In this document: positions 1 through 8,629 of the stretch, piece after piece
How the letters are laid out: the number at the start of each line of letters is the position of its first letter
Position numbering within the stretch: position 1 is the first letter of the stretch
Assembly: GCA_017615275.1 (NCBI GenBank)
Contig: JAGAAO010000099.1
Location: 62,001 to 126,000, forward strand
Source of the DNA: Butyrivibrio sp.
Lineage (GTDB): Bacteria > Bacillota > Clostridia > Lachnospirales > Lachnospiraceae
Reading direction: 5' to 3'
Length of the DNA: 64,000 bases
The notes under the pieces: model-generated
What the model was told of the DNA's origin: nothing
The model's input: the letters and a program-made list of their open reading frames with translations, nothing else
The model's database searches: none
Position numbers and translations under genes: made by a program

Positions 1-717
1 TAGAGGGGTCAGAATTCTCTTTTGGAACCAACGCATCATCAAGTACTGAATAACAGCTGTCAGCAGGATGGTCACTATGATTACGGTTATTATGTATCGT
101 CTCATTGTATTATCAATGAAGCTCAGCGACAGACTTGCTGTCATAAGCGCAACAGGTTCTCCTTTTTCGGTAAAAAGAGAGATGCCTGCCACATAATTTC
201 TTCCAAAGTCGTTGTTGTCTGTGGAAAAATAGATCTCATGTTTGGTGTTCAGCTCCTCGTAGTAAACAGGAATGGCGGCGGGATCAAGGAACTGTCCTAT
301 GCGGTCACCGAATTGAGGAATAGCGATTTTGCGCTGCCTCTGACCTTCTCTTTCTTCCGGTAAAAGACCCGACATAATGGAGATGACATCGTAACTGTCG
401 CCCTCTTTGATAGGTCTTGTAAGTGTAATATAATCAAGAGAGTAGTGACGTCTTGCCTGATCGAAGAAATCTTCAAGTTCGATGAACTTTTCGCTCTTTT
501 CTCCTGTATCGATAGTGTTTTTCAAGTCTTCAATATCTATCTGTGTCATGGTGAGATTGATGATGTCGATAAGGTGTGACCTGTATTGTTCCATCATTCT
601 GCTTCTGAAAACAGAAAAAGTGACTGCTCCCATTGCGGCACAGATGATAAATACGAAAGTAAAGCATCCTATAAAAATACGTTTTTTCAAAGGATTCTTA
701 TATTTTTTCTCCATCAT
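1..717 (-). CDS. Membrane-bound sensor protein, N-terminal part (cut by window edge)
   Basis: An open reading frame enters from the left edge and reads to an ATG at 717. A second in-frame ATG lies at 714, and GAGGTGG sits just upstream, so the start could be either. The visible 239 residues contain a cytoplasmic basic tail, a first membrane segment (about residues 13-32), an extracellular sensory region of about 160 residues, and a second membrane segment (about 205-228) ending at QKRILTPL. The sequence after the second segment resembles the start of a HAMP linker. This is the usual layout of transmembrane sensors that end in a GGDEF, HD-GYP, SpoIIE or kinase domain. The output domain lies outside the window, so the function is unknown. 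It points away from the DUF3791 operon. Confidence 0.8.
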   Translation of the reverse strand, partial: MMEKKYKNPLKKRIFIGCFTFVFIICAAMGAVTFSVFRSRMMEQYRSHLIDIINLTMTQIDIEDLKNTIDTGEKSEKFIELEDFFDQARRHYSLDYITLTRPIKEGDSYDVISIMSGLLPEEREGQRQRKIAIPQFGDRIGQFLDPAAIPVYYEELNTKHEIYFSTDNNDFGRNYVAGISLFTEKGEPVALMTASLSLSFIDNTMRRYIITVIIVTILLTAVIQYLMMRWFQKRILTPL

Positions 718-818
718 AACCACCTCAGCGAAAAATGTAAAAAGAAATATATTGACGGTTTAAAGTATATGCATAAATAGTATAACATATACTGTGCAAT
801 GGTGATATGTTTACCGCT

Positions 819-847
819 TTACTGTTATTCTTTATGAGTTTTATAAT
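819..847 (+). promoter_or_regulatory. Putative sigma-A promoter of the DUF3791/DUF3990 operon
   Basis: A perfect -10 box TATAAT (842-847) is preceded at 17 nt by a weak -35 box TTACTG (819-824). The predicted transcription start falls about 30 nt before the GGAGG and ATG of the first small gene. The call rests only on spacing and the -10 match. Confidence 0.45.
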
Positions 848-885
848 TAAGATAATTGCAGAGGATTTGTGACGGAGGAATTGTA

Positions 886-1110
886 ATGGCTCTAAATCGT
901 AAAGATGACCTTTTTATGTTGCAAGTAAGGCTGTTCCGCCTTGCTCAGATAAGATGGGACAAAAATGTTGCAGAATGTGAGCAGATTTTCGATAAGTATG
1001 AATTGAACGATTATATAGAGACGTGTTATGAGGAATATCATGTGCAGGGAGATGAAGCCAATCTGGATGATATTGAAGGATATCTTAGACGTAAAGGGGT
1101 TGCGATATGA
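886..1110 (+). CDS. DUF3791 family small protein
   Basis: This 74-residue protein is preceded by GGAGG (874-878), seven bases before ATG 886. That spacing selects this start over an upstream in-frame TTG at 856. The helical pattern, with LFMLQVRLFRLAQ, then FDKYELNDYIETCYEEYH, then DDIEGYLRRKG, fits DUF3791 proteins, which are typically about 70 residues and encoded next to DUF3990. Its stop overlaps the start of the DUF3990 gene (ATGA), so the two are translationally coupled. The biochemical role of DUF3791 is not established. Its constant pairing with an ADP-ribosyltransferase-like protein suggests a partner or antidote. Confidence 0.8.
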   Translation: MALNRKDDLFMLQVRLFRLAQIRWDKNVAECEQIFDKYELNDYIETCYEEYHVQGDEANLDDIEGYLRRKGVAI

Positions 1111-1679
1111 GGATAGAAAACGTAAAAAGATTTTATCACGGTAGTTATACCGTTGTAGAAAAACCGGATTTGGCAAAGTGCGGAAAAGGAAAAGATTTTG
1201 GGCAAGGATTTTATTTGACAACTGATATAGAGCAGGCTCGAAGGTTTGTTAGATCATCAATAGGAAAAGCAGTAAAAAATGGTGATTGCGAGAAGAATCA
1301 TAAAATTGGGTATGTATCTGTTTATGAGTTTACCGATGCTGATGGAATAGAAACATATGAATTTGAATCTGCTGACAGGGAATGGCTTCATTGTGTCGCA
1401 ATGCACAGACGAGACGGTTTGTTCAGAGATGATATTAACAGGTGGAAAAAGTATGATATGATAAGCGGAAAAATTGCAAATGATAATACTAACCAGGTAA
1501 TCACGGCATATATAAATGGGTTATATGGAGTGGTTGGAAGTGAGATTGCAGATAGAACAGCAATAGGACTGTTGATGCCCGAGAAACTGACAGATCAGAT
1601 ATGCTTAAGAACAGAGAATGCATTGAAAAAGCTAAAGTACATGTCATGTGAAGAAGTTATTGTAAAAGAGAGGCGTTGA
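1107..1679 (+). CDS. DUF3990 family protein, ADP-ribosyltransferase-like
   Basis: This 190-residue protein matches DUF3990. It starts with FYHGSYTVVEKPD, followed by the conserved G-x-DFGQGFYLTTDIEQA block (residues about 30-48), and ends with the block QICLRTENALKKLKY. The HG, GFYLT and late acidic/Gln elements resemble the fold signature of the ADP-ribosyltransferase superfamily, in which DUF3990 is commonly placed. No signal peptide or membrane segment is visible, so it should be cytoplasmic. It overlaps the upstream DUF3791 gene by four bases, and the downstream small gene follows after one base. A toxin or effector role is inference. NAD use has not been shown for this protein. Confidence 0.8.
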   Translation: MRIENVKRFYHGSYTVVEKPDLAKCGKGKDFGQGFYLTTDIEQARRFVRSSIGKAVKNGDCEKNHKIGYVSVYEFTDADGIETYEFESADREWLHCVAMHRRDGLFRDDINRWKKYDMISGKIANDNTNQVITAYINGLYGVVGSEIADRTAIGLLMPEKLTDQICLRTENALKKLKYMSCEEVIVKERR

Positions 1680-1680
1680 T

Positions 1681-1908
1681 ATGAGAGTCAGTAAGTATGA
1701 ATATACCATGCAGCTTCTTGCGGCGATGGCATCTATGAATCTTGCAAGGGAAAAGAAGATATCAAGAACAAAGGCTTTCTTTGAATTTATGAAGTCGGAA
1801 ACGGCGGACATGTTGTTTGATGAAAGAACCGACATGTGGATGAACGGTCCCGATTATATTGCAGATGAGTTTAGGAGAGAACAGAAGGCCAAGAGAAGAA
1901 TTGAATAA
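1681..1908 (+). CDS. Small DUF3791-like protein
   Basis: This 75-residue protein starts two bases after the DUF3990 stop codon, with AGAGAGG just upstream inside the DUF3990 3' end. It is helical and charged. The pattern ARE-KKISRTKAFFEFMKS followed by MNGPDYIADEF recalls the C-terminal half of DUF3791 proteins, although it is diverged. It completes a three-gene operon in which the ART-like protein sits between two small helical partners. It could also be an unrelated DNA-binding or antidote protein. Confidence 0.7.
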   Translation: MRVSKYEYTMQLLAAMASMNLAREKKISRTKAFFEFMKSETADMLFDERTDMWMNGPDYIADEFRREQKAKRRIE

Positions 1909-2011
1909 AATGGAAGAAAATTGCTGATTATACTACTCTTTTTTGTGACAATTTGATAAAATATCCTCTGTTCGATAGATAAAATGAAAAAAATAGGGGA
2001 GATTAGTTGTT

Positions 2012-4948
2012 GTGAAAAAGACTGTTAAGCTCGGAATCATTACAGTAATTGCGTCCTTTATGAGTTTGTTTGGACTATCGGTTATATGGTGCTTGAGGAC
2101 ATGGCGGAGGCTCAGTATGGATGAGCTTATATATGAACTTTCTGCACCTTTGAGGGGAACGGGAAGCGATATGATCTCCCGTTTTATAGTAAATTGTCTT
2201 ATTCCGACTGTTGTTATTGTGGCAACAGTGGTTTTCTTTGGAATCTATAAGAAAAAGTCACAGATAATGAAGTGGTGGCTCATTCTTTCTGTTGTCTTTG
2301 CTGTTTCTTCGGCAGCAGTTCTGTTCAATAAGTTAAATGCATATGAATATCTTGTAAATATGGGCGAAGAATCAACATTTATCGAGGACAACTATGTTGA
2401 TCCGGGAGAAGTCAAACTGAAATTCCCTGAGAAAAAGCGAAACCTGATATATATCTTTCTTGAATCTATGGAGATTACCTTTAGCGATATAGAAAACGGG
2501 GGAGGATTTGATGAAAGTATGATTCCTGAACTTACTAAGCTTGCCGAAGATAATGAATGTTTTTCGGGGGATGACAAACTTAACGGAGCCTGCGTGACAA
2601 ATTGGACTTCTTGGACAATAGGCGGGATGTTTGCACAGACATCCGGTTTGCCTTTGAAGATAAGTATTCAGGGAAATTCTATGTCGGAAGTAGATGATTT
2701 TTTCCCGGGAGTAACATGTCTTGGAGATATATTGGAAAAAGAAGGGTACAATCAAGAACTTTTGATTGGCTCGGATGCTACATTTGGTGGAAGAAATCAT
2801 TTTTTTGTTGCACATGGTAAATATGACTTACATGATTATAACTATGCTTTAGATAATGGAATAATACCTAAGGGATACAATGTGTTTTGGGGATATGAAG
2901 ACGAGAAGCTTTTTGAAAATGCAAAGGCAGATCTGCTTGAGCTTAGCAAGAAAGATCGACCTTTTAATCTTACTATGCTTACAGTGGATACGCATTTTCC
3001 GGACGGATATGTTTGCGGACGGTGTGAAAACCGATTTGGGAAAAATCAATACGCAAATGTTATTGCGTGCTCTGATAAACAGATTAAAGAATTTGTGGAT
3101 TGGATACAGGCTCAGGACTTCTATGATGATACGACGGTAATAATATGCGGTGATCATACTACAATGAATGACACATTTTGTGATGGCATTTCCAATGAAT
3201 ATGAAAGGAGGACTTATACAACCATAATCAATCCTGCTACGGAGAAGAAGAGAAAAGACACAATAAAATATGCTACTATTGATATGTTCCCGACGACGCT
3301 TGCGGCTATGGGTGTAGATATAAAAGGTAACAGGCTTGGGCTTGGGACGAACTTGTTTTCTGGGGAAAAAACTCTTTTAGAGAAATACGGTTGTCCTGAA
3401 GTGAATGCAATATTTGATAAAAAGTCGGCTTTTATGGAGAAAATGTCGGGAATAACAGATTTAGAGGCAAAAAGACATAGAAAAAAGAGCCTTTTTCCCC
3501 ATGCGACTGCTGATATCGATGTAACGATGTATGATAAGTTTTCGAAAAAAATAATAGTTAAAGTTGATAATATCGAAAATATTGAAATGAGTGATGATGT
3601 AACAGCTACTCTTTATGATGTGGATAAGAATGAAGTGGCTTCATATAAGATGAATTTTGGAGTTGATAGAAGCTACACTTGTGAGGTAGATATAAGCTCG
3701 CTTGAAGACAGAAATGGAACAGTAACTATAGAAACTGGAGAAGATGATGGTGCTTGGCTTGGAGAAATTTCAGGAGATTTGAGCGTTCAGGCACATGAAA
3801 ATATAATTGATTATATTGATCTTTTGGAGAAAGAAGGAAACATAGCGGTACTTTTTGCTTCAAATGGTGATTTTACAAGTAATGCTCCGGAAAAAGATTT
3901 AAGCGCAATAAAGGAACTCGGAATAAATCTGAAACTTGAAGGAGAGGATGATATCGGTTTTTTTGCGGTAGTTGATTCCCCAAGTATAGTTTATGGTTCT
4001 GAATATAAAGATATATCATATGACGGAGTGTTTGTAGGGAATGATGTAGAGTATCATATAGAGAGTGATTCAAGCGGTGACTGTTGTATAGAGATTGCCG
4101 GTGAAGATTATGCAGTGAATGAAAAGGGGCTTAACTGCGTCGTATATGATTATGATCAGGGAAAAGTTATAGATTCCGCATGCTTTGATCTTGACTATGC
4201 TGGAAATATCGATATTTTGGCGAATGTTGATATGCATATAGACCAATACGAAAATGCTAAGATTATTTTGGAAAATCTTTCAGAATATGATATAGGTGAT
4301 ATCACTGTGCAGGTTTGGGATAAGGATAATTACAGAAAACCTCTTACCATACCAATGGAAGCTGACAGTGGAGAAAAAAATATATTTTCTGCCGAGGCTA
4401 ATATAAAAAATATTGATATTAAAGATGCATTTATTGAGATAACTTGTCATGATACAAGCGGAATGCAACACAAGTTATATGATTGGAAGGGAGATTTGAA
4501 TCTGCTTAAGAAGGAGCTGCCTGAGTATTTGGATTACATCAGATCAATGGATGATGTAACTATAATTATGAGCGTTAAAGATGATATGTGGCTCTCTGAA
4601 GATAAAGAAGTTGTAAATGCTCTGGGCAAGTTTGGAATATCTGAGTTTTCTGACATTAAAGAACATGAAGCTTATTATGCTATTGTAAATAACGATGGGA
4701 TCACAGAAAATCACAGCGTGGATGCGCTTACTTGTGATAATGAGTATAAAAATATGAAGTATTCTGTGAGTAGCGCCGGATGGGATGCTGGATATTATTC
4801 GTTTATAAGTATAAACAATGAAGAACCTTTTATGGGGGAGAGGGGTATTAATATTGCGGTGTATGATACAAAAAATAAAAGGGTAATCGATCGAACTACA
4901 TATAGATACGTACATTTAGGTGGGGAAAAGAAAATGTTTGTTAGATGA
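2012..4948 (+). CDS. LTA synthase-like sulfatase-superfamily membrane protein with ILEI-like repeats
   Basis: A GTG start with AGGGGAG about ten bases upstream gives 978 residues. Three N-terminal membrane segments (about 8-27, 64-82, 90-107) are followed by an extracellular alkaline-phosphatase/sulfatase-type domain (about 140-440). Recognisable pieces are NLIYIFLESME, the nucleophile region CVTNWTSWTIGGMF (about 192-207), TVDTHFPDG and the metal-binding ICGDHTTMND (about 377-386). This matches LtaS/MdoB phosphoglycerol transferases, which move glycerol phosphate or similar groups from lipids to surface polymers. Family members usually end near 450-650 residues. Here about 500 more residues carry two related units with GLNCVVYDYDQGKVID (about 706) and GINIAVYDTKNKRVID (about 945). 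These look like the ILEI/FAM3-type domain and may bind carbohydrate. The substrate is unknown. The gene stands alone just upstream of the capsule locus. Confidence 0.85.
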   Translation: MKKTVKLGIITVIASFMSLFGLSVIWCLRTWRRLSMDELIYELSAPLRGTGSDMISRFIVNCLIPTVVIVATVVFFGIYKKKSQIMKWWLILSVVFAVSSAAVLFNKLNAYEYLVNMGEESTFIEDNYVDPGEVKLKFPEKKRNLIYIFLESMEITFSDIENGGGFDESMIPELTKLAEDNECFSGDDKLNGACVTNWTSWTIGGMFAQTSGLPLKISIQGNSMSEVDDFFPGVTCLGDILEKEGYNQELLIGSDATFGGRNHFFVAHGKYDLHDYNYALDNGIIPKGYNVFWGYEDEKLFENAKADLLELSKKDRPFNLTMLTVDTHFPDGYVCGRCENRFGKNQYANVIACSDKQIKEFVDWIQAQDFYDDTTVIICGDHTTMNDTFCDGISNEYERRTYTTIINPATEKKRKDTIKYATIDMFPTTLAAMGVDIKGNRLGLGTNLFSGEKTLLEKYGCPEVNAIFDKKSAFMEKMSGITDLEAKRHRKKSLFPHATADIDVTMYDKFSKKIIVKVDNIENIEMSDDVTATLYDVDKNEVASYKMNFGVDRSYTCEVDISSLEDRNGTVTIETGEDDGAWLGEISGDLSVQAHENIIDYIDLLEKEGNIAVLFASNGDFTSNAPEKDLSAIKELGINLKLEGEDDIGFFAVVDSPSIVYGSEYKDISYDGVFVGNDVEYHIESDSSGDCCIEIAGEDYAVNEKGLNCVVYDYDQGKVIDSACFDLDYAGNIDILANVDMHIDQYENAKIILENLSEYDIGDITVQVWDKDNYRKPLTIPMEADSGEKNIFSAEANIKNIDIKDAFIEITCHDTSGMQHKLYDWKGDLNLLKKELPEYLDYIRSMDDVTIIMSVKDDMWLSEDKEVVNALGKFGISEFSDIKEHEAYYAIVNNDGITENHSVDALTCDNEYKNMKYSVSSAGWDAGYYSFISINNEEPFMGERGINIAVYDTKNKRVIDRTTYRYVHLGGEKKMFVR

Positions 4949-4983
4949 ATGGATATTATAATAATTCTGGCATGAAATATTTG

Positions 4984-5008
4984 TTTTACATAAGATTATA
5001 ATGTAAAA
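4984..5008. repeat. Inverted repeat in the 141-nt gap before the capsule locus
   Basis: TTTTACAT (4984-4991) and ATGTAAAA (5001-5008) form 8-bp arms around a 9-nt loop. A perfect TATAAT (4997-5002) overlaps the loop and the right arm. No good -35 box is visible 16-18 nt upstream. The element could be a weak terminator for the preceding gene, an operator, or both a hairpin and part of the promoter for the first capsule gene. Confidence 0.4.
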
Positions 5009-5089
5009 TGTTCAAGATGGGATTATAAACTTCCATATTAAGTATTGTTATAAGCATTTATATTATTAAATTAAATGCAAGGGGATTTA

Positions 5090-6496
5090 ATGAAGAAGTA
5101 TAGGATTCAAAAAAGATATATATATAGATCATTATGTACCATATTGCTCAGTGTATTAGCAACGGCAATGTTTTTAGTGGTTTGGTTTGGTTTTGTGCAC
5201 GAGAATAATCATACAGGATACTTAGAAGGCGTAGGCAATCTGGGTATGGCTACCGGAATATATCTGGTATTGTACTATTTTTTCGGAAAATCAATCAGAG
5301 CATTTAAGATAGGTGTAGACAGAAAAGCAAATCTATTGGCGTCGCAGGTTATTACGATTTTTATGATAGATTTTTTTGAGATGTTTATTTCGTGCGCCAT
5401 AACAGGACAGTTCAGATTTTTCCATTTGTTTTTTGTCAGGTATATTCTTCTGGCATTTGTGCAGTGTTTTATTATATGTCTGTTGATATTGCCCATGGTG
5501 AATGTATATAGAAAGTTATTCAAGCCACAGCAAGTACTAGAGGTATATTGTGACGAGTCTGAAGAAAAAACAGAGTTCATGAATGACAGACCTGATAAGT
5601 ACAAAATCAAAAAATCTGTCAATATATCAGAAGGATTGGATAAAATATGTGCTATTTTGCCGGATTATGAGGCGATACTACTTAATGATCTGCCATCAGA
5701 CTTTAAAAATGATATTCTTAAGGAATGTTTCAGAATAGGCAAAAGAGTATATTTCACTCCGAAGATATCAGATATTATTGGTAAACATTCAGAGAATATA
5801 AGCCTTTTTGATACACCGCTTTATCTGTGCAGGAATTCGGCAATAACTGCAAGTCAGCGTTTTGTGAAGAGAACTTTTGATATTTTGTTGTCGGGAATAG
5901 CGCTTATACTTCTTAGTCCTGTGCTCATAATTTTTGCAATAGCAATTAAGGCTGAGGACGGAGGTCCTGTATTTTTCAAGCAGGACAGAGTTACCATAGG
6001 CGGAAGGGTTTTCAGCATACTTAAATTCAGATCAATGATAGTTGATGCAGAGAAAGACGGAAGACCTCATCCCGCTGGGGAAGATGATGACCGCATTACA
6101 AAGGTTGGACGTATTATCAGACCGACTAGAATTGATGAACTTCCTCAGCTTATCAATATCATCAAGGGAGATATGTCGATTGTTGGACCACGTCCCGAAC
6201 GTGTTGAGCATGTAGAGAAGTATACAAGAGATATACCTGAATTCACCTTCAGACTTAAAGTCAAAGGTGGTCTTACAGGCGTAGCGCAGGTGTTTGGTAA
6301 ATACAATACCAGTCCGCTCAGTAAGCTCAAAATGGATATGTACTATATTACAAACTATTCGCTTCTACTTGACCTTCAAATCATATTTGAAACGATAAAG
6401 ATTCTTGTACAAAAAGAAAGTACTCAGGGATTTTCCAAAGAAAAACAAGAAGAGATGGAAAAAGCGGGACAGGTAGTAACAGATAAGGATAGGTGA
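5090..6496 (+). CDS. Polyprenyl-phosphate sugar phosphotransferase (initiating transferase)
   Basis: This enzyme moves a phosphosugar from a nucleotide sugar to undecaprenyl phosphate and so starts repeat-unit assembly at the inner face of the membrane. ATG 5090 is chosen over ATG 5075 because AAGGGGA lies just before it (468 residues). Four N-terminal membrane segments precede a soluble region of about 90 residues. Then comes the membrane-anchored bacterial sugar transferase domain (about 255-450), with KRTFDILLSGIALILLSPVL, KAEDGGPVFFKQDRVT, ILKFRSM, RIDELPQLINI and KGDMSIVGPRPE. Its length and layout match exopolysaccharide polyprenyl glycosylphosphotransferases. It is the first gene of the large polysaccharide locus, and the next start overlaps its stop. 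The sugar it uses cannot be read from the sequence. Confidence 0.92.
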   Translation: MKKYRIQKRYIYRSLCTILLSVLATAMFLVVWFGFVHENNHTGYLEGVGNLGMATGIYLVLYYFFGKSIRAFKIGVDRKANLLASQVITIFMIDFFEMFISCAITGQFRFFHLFFVRYILLAFVQCFIICLLILPMVNVYRKLFKPQQVLEVYCDESEEKTEFMNDRPDKYKIKKSVNISEGLDKICAILPDYEAILLNDLPSDFKNDILKECFRIGKRVYFTPKISDIIGKHSENISLFDTPLYLCRNSAITASQRFVKRTFDILLSGIALILLSPVLIIFAIAIKAEDGGPVFFKQDRVTIGGRVFSILKFRSMIVDAEKDGRPHPAGEDDDRITKVGRIIRPTRIDELPQLINIIKGDMSIVGPRPERVEHVEKYTRDIPEFTFRLKVKGGLTGVAQVFGKYNTSPLSKLKMDMYYITNYSLLLDLQIIFETIKILVQKESTQGFSKEKQEEMEKAGQVVTDKDR

Positions 6497-7674
6497 AATT
6501 ATTGGCAGGCGAATCCAAGATAATCGCATATGATCTCATTACAGCTCAGCCCTCATATGGAAGTAAATTTCATGGAGGTGGAGAATATGTAAAAGCAGTT
6601 TTTGAGGAGCTTGTAAACAGTTATCAGGGGAATGGTGCAGAAATTATTGCACTGTATTCCAAAGACAGATTTCTTGATGAATGGATAAAAGAGCTGATAG
6701 AAGAAAAGAAAGTCAGGACTGTATATATAGATAAAGATACTGATATCCCTGCAAAGATAGCAAGTGGAGAAGTGAAATGCGATGTCTTTTATTCGGCAGG
6801 AACTATAGTTTTTGACAGAAACAAACTTCCGAGTGACATTGTGAAAATCGGAACCTTTCATGATTTAAGAGATTTTGAAGAACCTGTTGATATTTATTCG
6901 CATCTTTATAGTGAGAAACTAATTGAAAAAGTTAAACAGATAGGTAAGTACATAAGACGCAATTACCTTAAGAAAAGAAATCGTGAAAGATATGTGAAAT
7001 GTGCAAACGGATATGACAAGATAGTATGTATTTCCGAACATACAAAGTGCATGATGGAAACATATCTTCCTGAAGTTAAAGATAAGATTGAAGGTGTTCT
7101 TTATACTCCCAGTAAGCACTATATAGCACCTGTAGGTGATTCGGGAAATCTTGACGTTCGTGCCGGTTACATATTGATGATTAGTACAAACAGATGGATA
7201 AAGAATTCGTACAGAGCAATACAGGCGTTGGATCAGCTGTATTCAAACAATTCCATAAATACTAAGACAATACTTGTGGGTGGAATATCCGGAGATATTA
7301 AAAGTAAGATCAAGCATTTGGAAATGTTTGAGATTATTCCATATGTCGATCCGGAGCAACTTGAATATTTATATTCCAATTGCGGTTTGTTCGTTTATCC
7401 AACTTTGAATGAAGGGTTTGGAATGCCGCCTCTTGAAGCTATGAAATATGGCAAGACCTGTATTATAGCTGCATTATGTTCATTGCCTGAACTTTACGCC
7501 GGAGCGACGTATCTGGTCAATCCGTACAGTGTAGAAGAGATTGCATCGCACATATATATGGCACTGAATGCGCCAATAGATAAGAGGATAATAGAAGATA
7601 GATATAATGCAATAGTAAGGCGTCAGAACGAAGATCTTAAGAAACTGGCAGGACTGATAGTCGGGGAAGAATAA
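6493..7674 (+). CDS. Glycosyltransferase family 4-like protein
   Basis: A GTG start overlaps the stop of the sugar transferase (GTGA), and AAGGA lies upstream. The 393-residue protein is soluble and has the two-Rossmann GT-B layout. The N-terminal half contains SYGSKFHGGGEYVKAVFEE, a glycine-rich acceptor-side loop. The C-terminal half has the nucleotide-sugar binding block NEGFGMPPLEAMKYGKT (about residues 308-324) with the usual E-x7-E spacing, followed by LPELYAGATYLVNPYSVEEIA. It probably adds the second or a later sugar of the repeat unit. Donor and acceptor are not predictable. Confidence 0.88.
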   Translation: MKLLAGESKIIAYDLITAQPSYGSKFHGGGEYVKAVFEELVNSYQGNGAEIIALYSKDRFLDEWIKELIEEKKVRTVYIDKDTDIPAKIASGEVKCDVFYSAGTIVFDRNKLPSDIVKIGTFHDLRDFEEPVDIYSHLYSEKLIEKVKQIGKYIRRNYLKKRNRERYVKCANGYDKIVCISEHTKCMMETYLPEVKDKIEGVLYTPSKHYIAPVGDSGNLDVRAGYILMISTNRWIKNSYRAIQALDQLYSNNSINTKTILVGGISGDIKSKIKHLEMFEIIPYVDPEQLEYLYSNCGLFVYPTLNEGFGMPPLEAMKYGKTCIIAALCSLPELYAGATYLVNPYSVEEIASHIYMALNAPIDKRIIEDRYNAIVRRQNEDLKKLAGLIVGEE

Positions 7675-7683
7675 GAAGAACAG

Positions 7684-8616
7684 ATGCTTTCAATAATAGT
7701 AGTAGATTATAATTCTATAGAGAAAACGCTTGGTTATATTTCGCATCTAAGAGAGAAGATTAGATGCAAGGGAGAAATTCATTTTATCGTCGTAGATAAT
7801 TATTCAAACATTAATGATATTAATATGTTTGTATCCGGAGATAAATATGATCCGGTGGAAACATTGGATTTTGAAGGCAAACCGGTTAAAGTATACTCGT
7901 TTGCAAACAGCAAGCTTGTATATATATCATCAGGTGAGAATGCAGGTTATGCCAAGGGGAATAACCTTGGCATGAGATTTTCAAAAGAGTATTTCAGCGA
8001 TGAATATTATTTGGTGTCCAATAACGATATAGAAATATCGAAGTGCTTTGACTTTGAAGAAATAAAGGACATTTTTGATAAAAATTTTGACGTTGCGGTT
8101 ATTGGACCTCGTATAGTCGGTCTAGACGGAGTGCCGCAGAGTCCATGCAATAAGCCGTCTGCTTTTGGAAATCTTGTTATGTGGCATCTATCGATGGCTA
8201 CGCATGATAAACTTTTTAAATGGAATGATGTTGATTATACCAAAGAGAGTAAGAAGTGTTATCGTGTAATGGGCTCGTTTATGTTTATGCGGGCAAAGGC
8301 GGCACATGAAGCAAATCTGTTTGATGAAAATACCTTCATGTATGCGGAAGAAATGATACTGAGTGAGAGATTATTAAGGCATGGCTATCATGTCTTTTTC
8401 TATGATGAACTTACTGTGATCCATGCTCACGGAGAGAGTACGGGCAAAATCGCGGATCCGACAATTCCTGTAGAATGGACCTTTAAGTCATTATGCTATT
8501 ATTTTGAGAAATATCGTAATACATCTAAGGCAGTGCTATTTATTGGGAAAATTGTCAATAGGATGTATATAACGCTTTATAAAGTAAAAAAGCGTATGAG
8601 CAAAAATGATTCTTGA
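7684..8616 (+). CDS. Glycosyltransferase family 2 (rhamnosyltransferase-like)
   Basis: This 310-residue protein opens with MLSIIVVDYNSIEKTL and IHFIVVDNYSN. It then shows GENAGYAKGNNLGM and YLVSNNDIEI, where the NND stretch takes the place of the catalytic metal-binding DxD. GSFMFMRAKAAHEANLFDE and FMYAEEMILSERLLRHGY follow, and HAHGES lies near the end. These features match the WbbL/RfbF type of GT2 enzymes, many of which transfer rhamnose or other deoxysugars. It starts nine bases after the preceding gene. The donor is inferred only from family resemblance. Confidence 0.88.
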   Translation: MLSIIVVDYNSIEKTLGYISHLREKIRCKGEIHFIVVDNYSNINDINMFVSGDKYDPVETLDFEGKPVKVYSFANSKLVYISSGENAGYAKGNNLGMRFSKEYFSDEYYLVSNNDIEISKCFDFEEIKDIFDKNFDVAVIGPRIVGLDGVPQSPCNKPSAFGNLVMWHLSMATHDKLFKWNDVDYTKESKKCYRVMGSFMFMRAKAAHEANLFDENTFMYAEEMILSERLLRHGYHVFFYDELTVIHAHGESTGKIADPTIPVEWTFKSLCYYFEKYRNTSKAVLFIGKIVNRMYITLYKVKKRMSKNDS

Positions 8617-8629
8617 GGATGTATTTAGA

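Noticed and set aside
22..780. Plus-strand open frames in the first 800 bases
   Set aside because: They are shadows of the minus-strand membrane sensor gene, which has a good start, ribosome binding site and topology.
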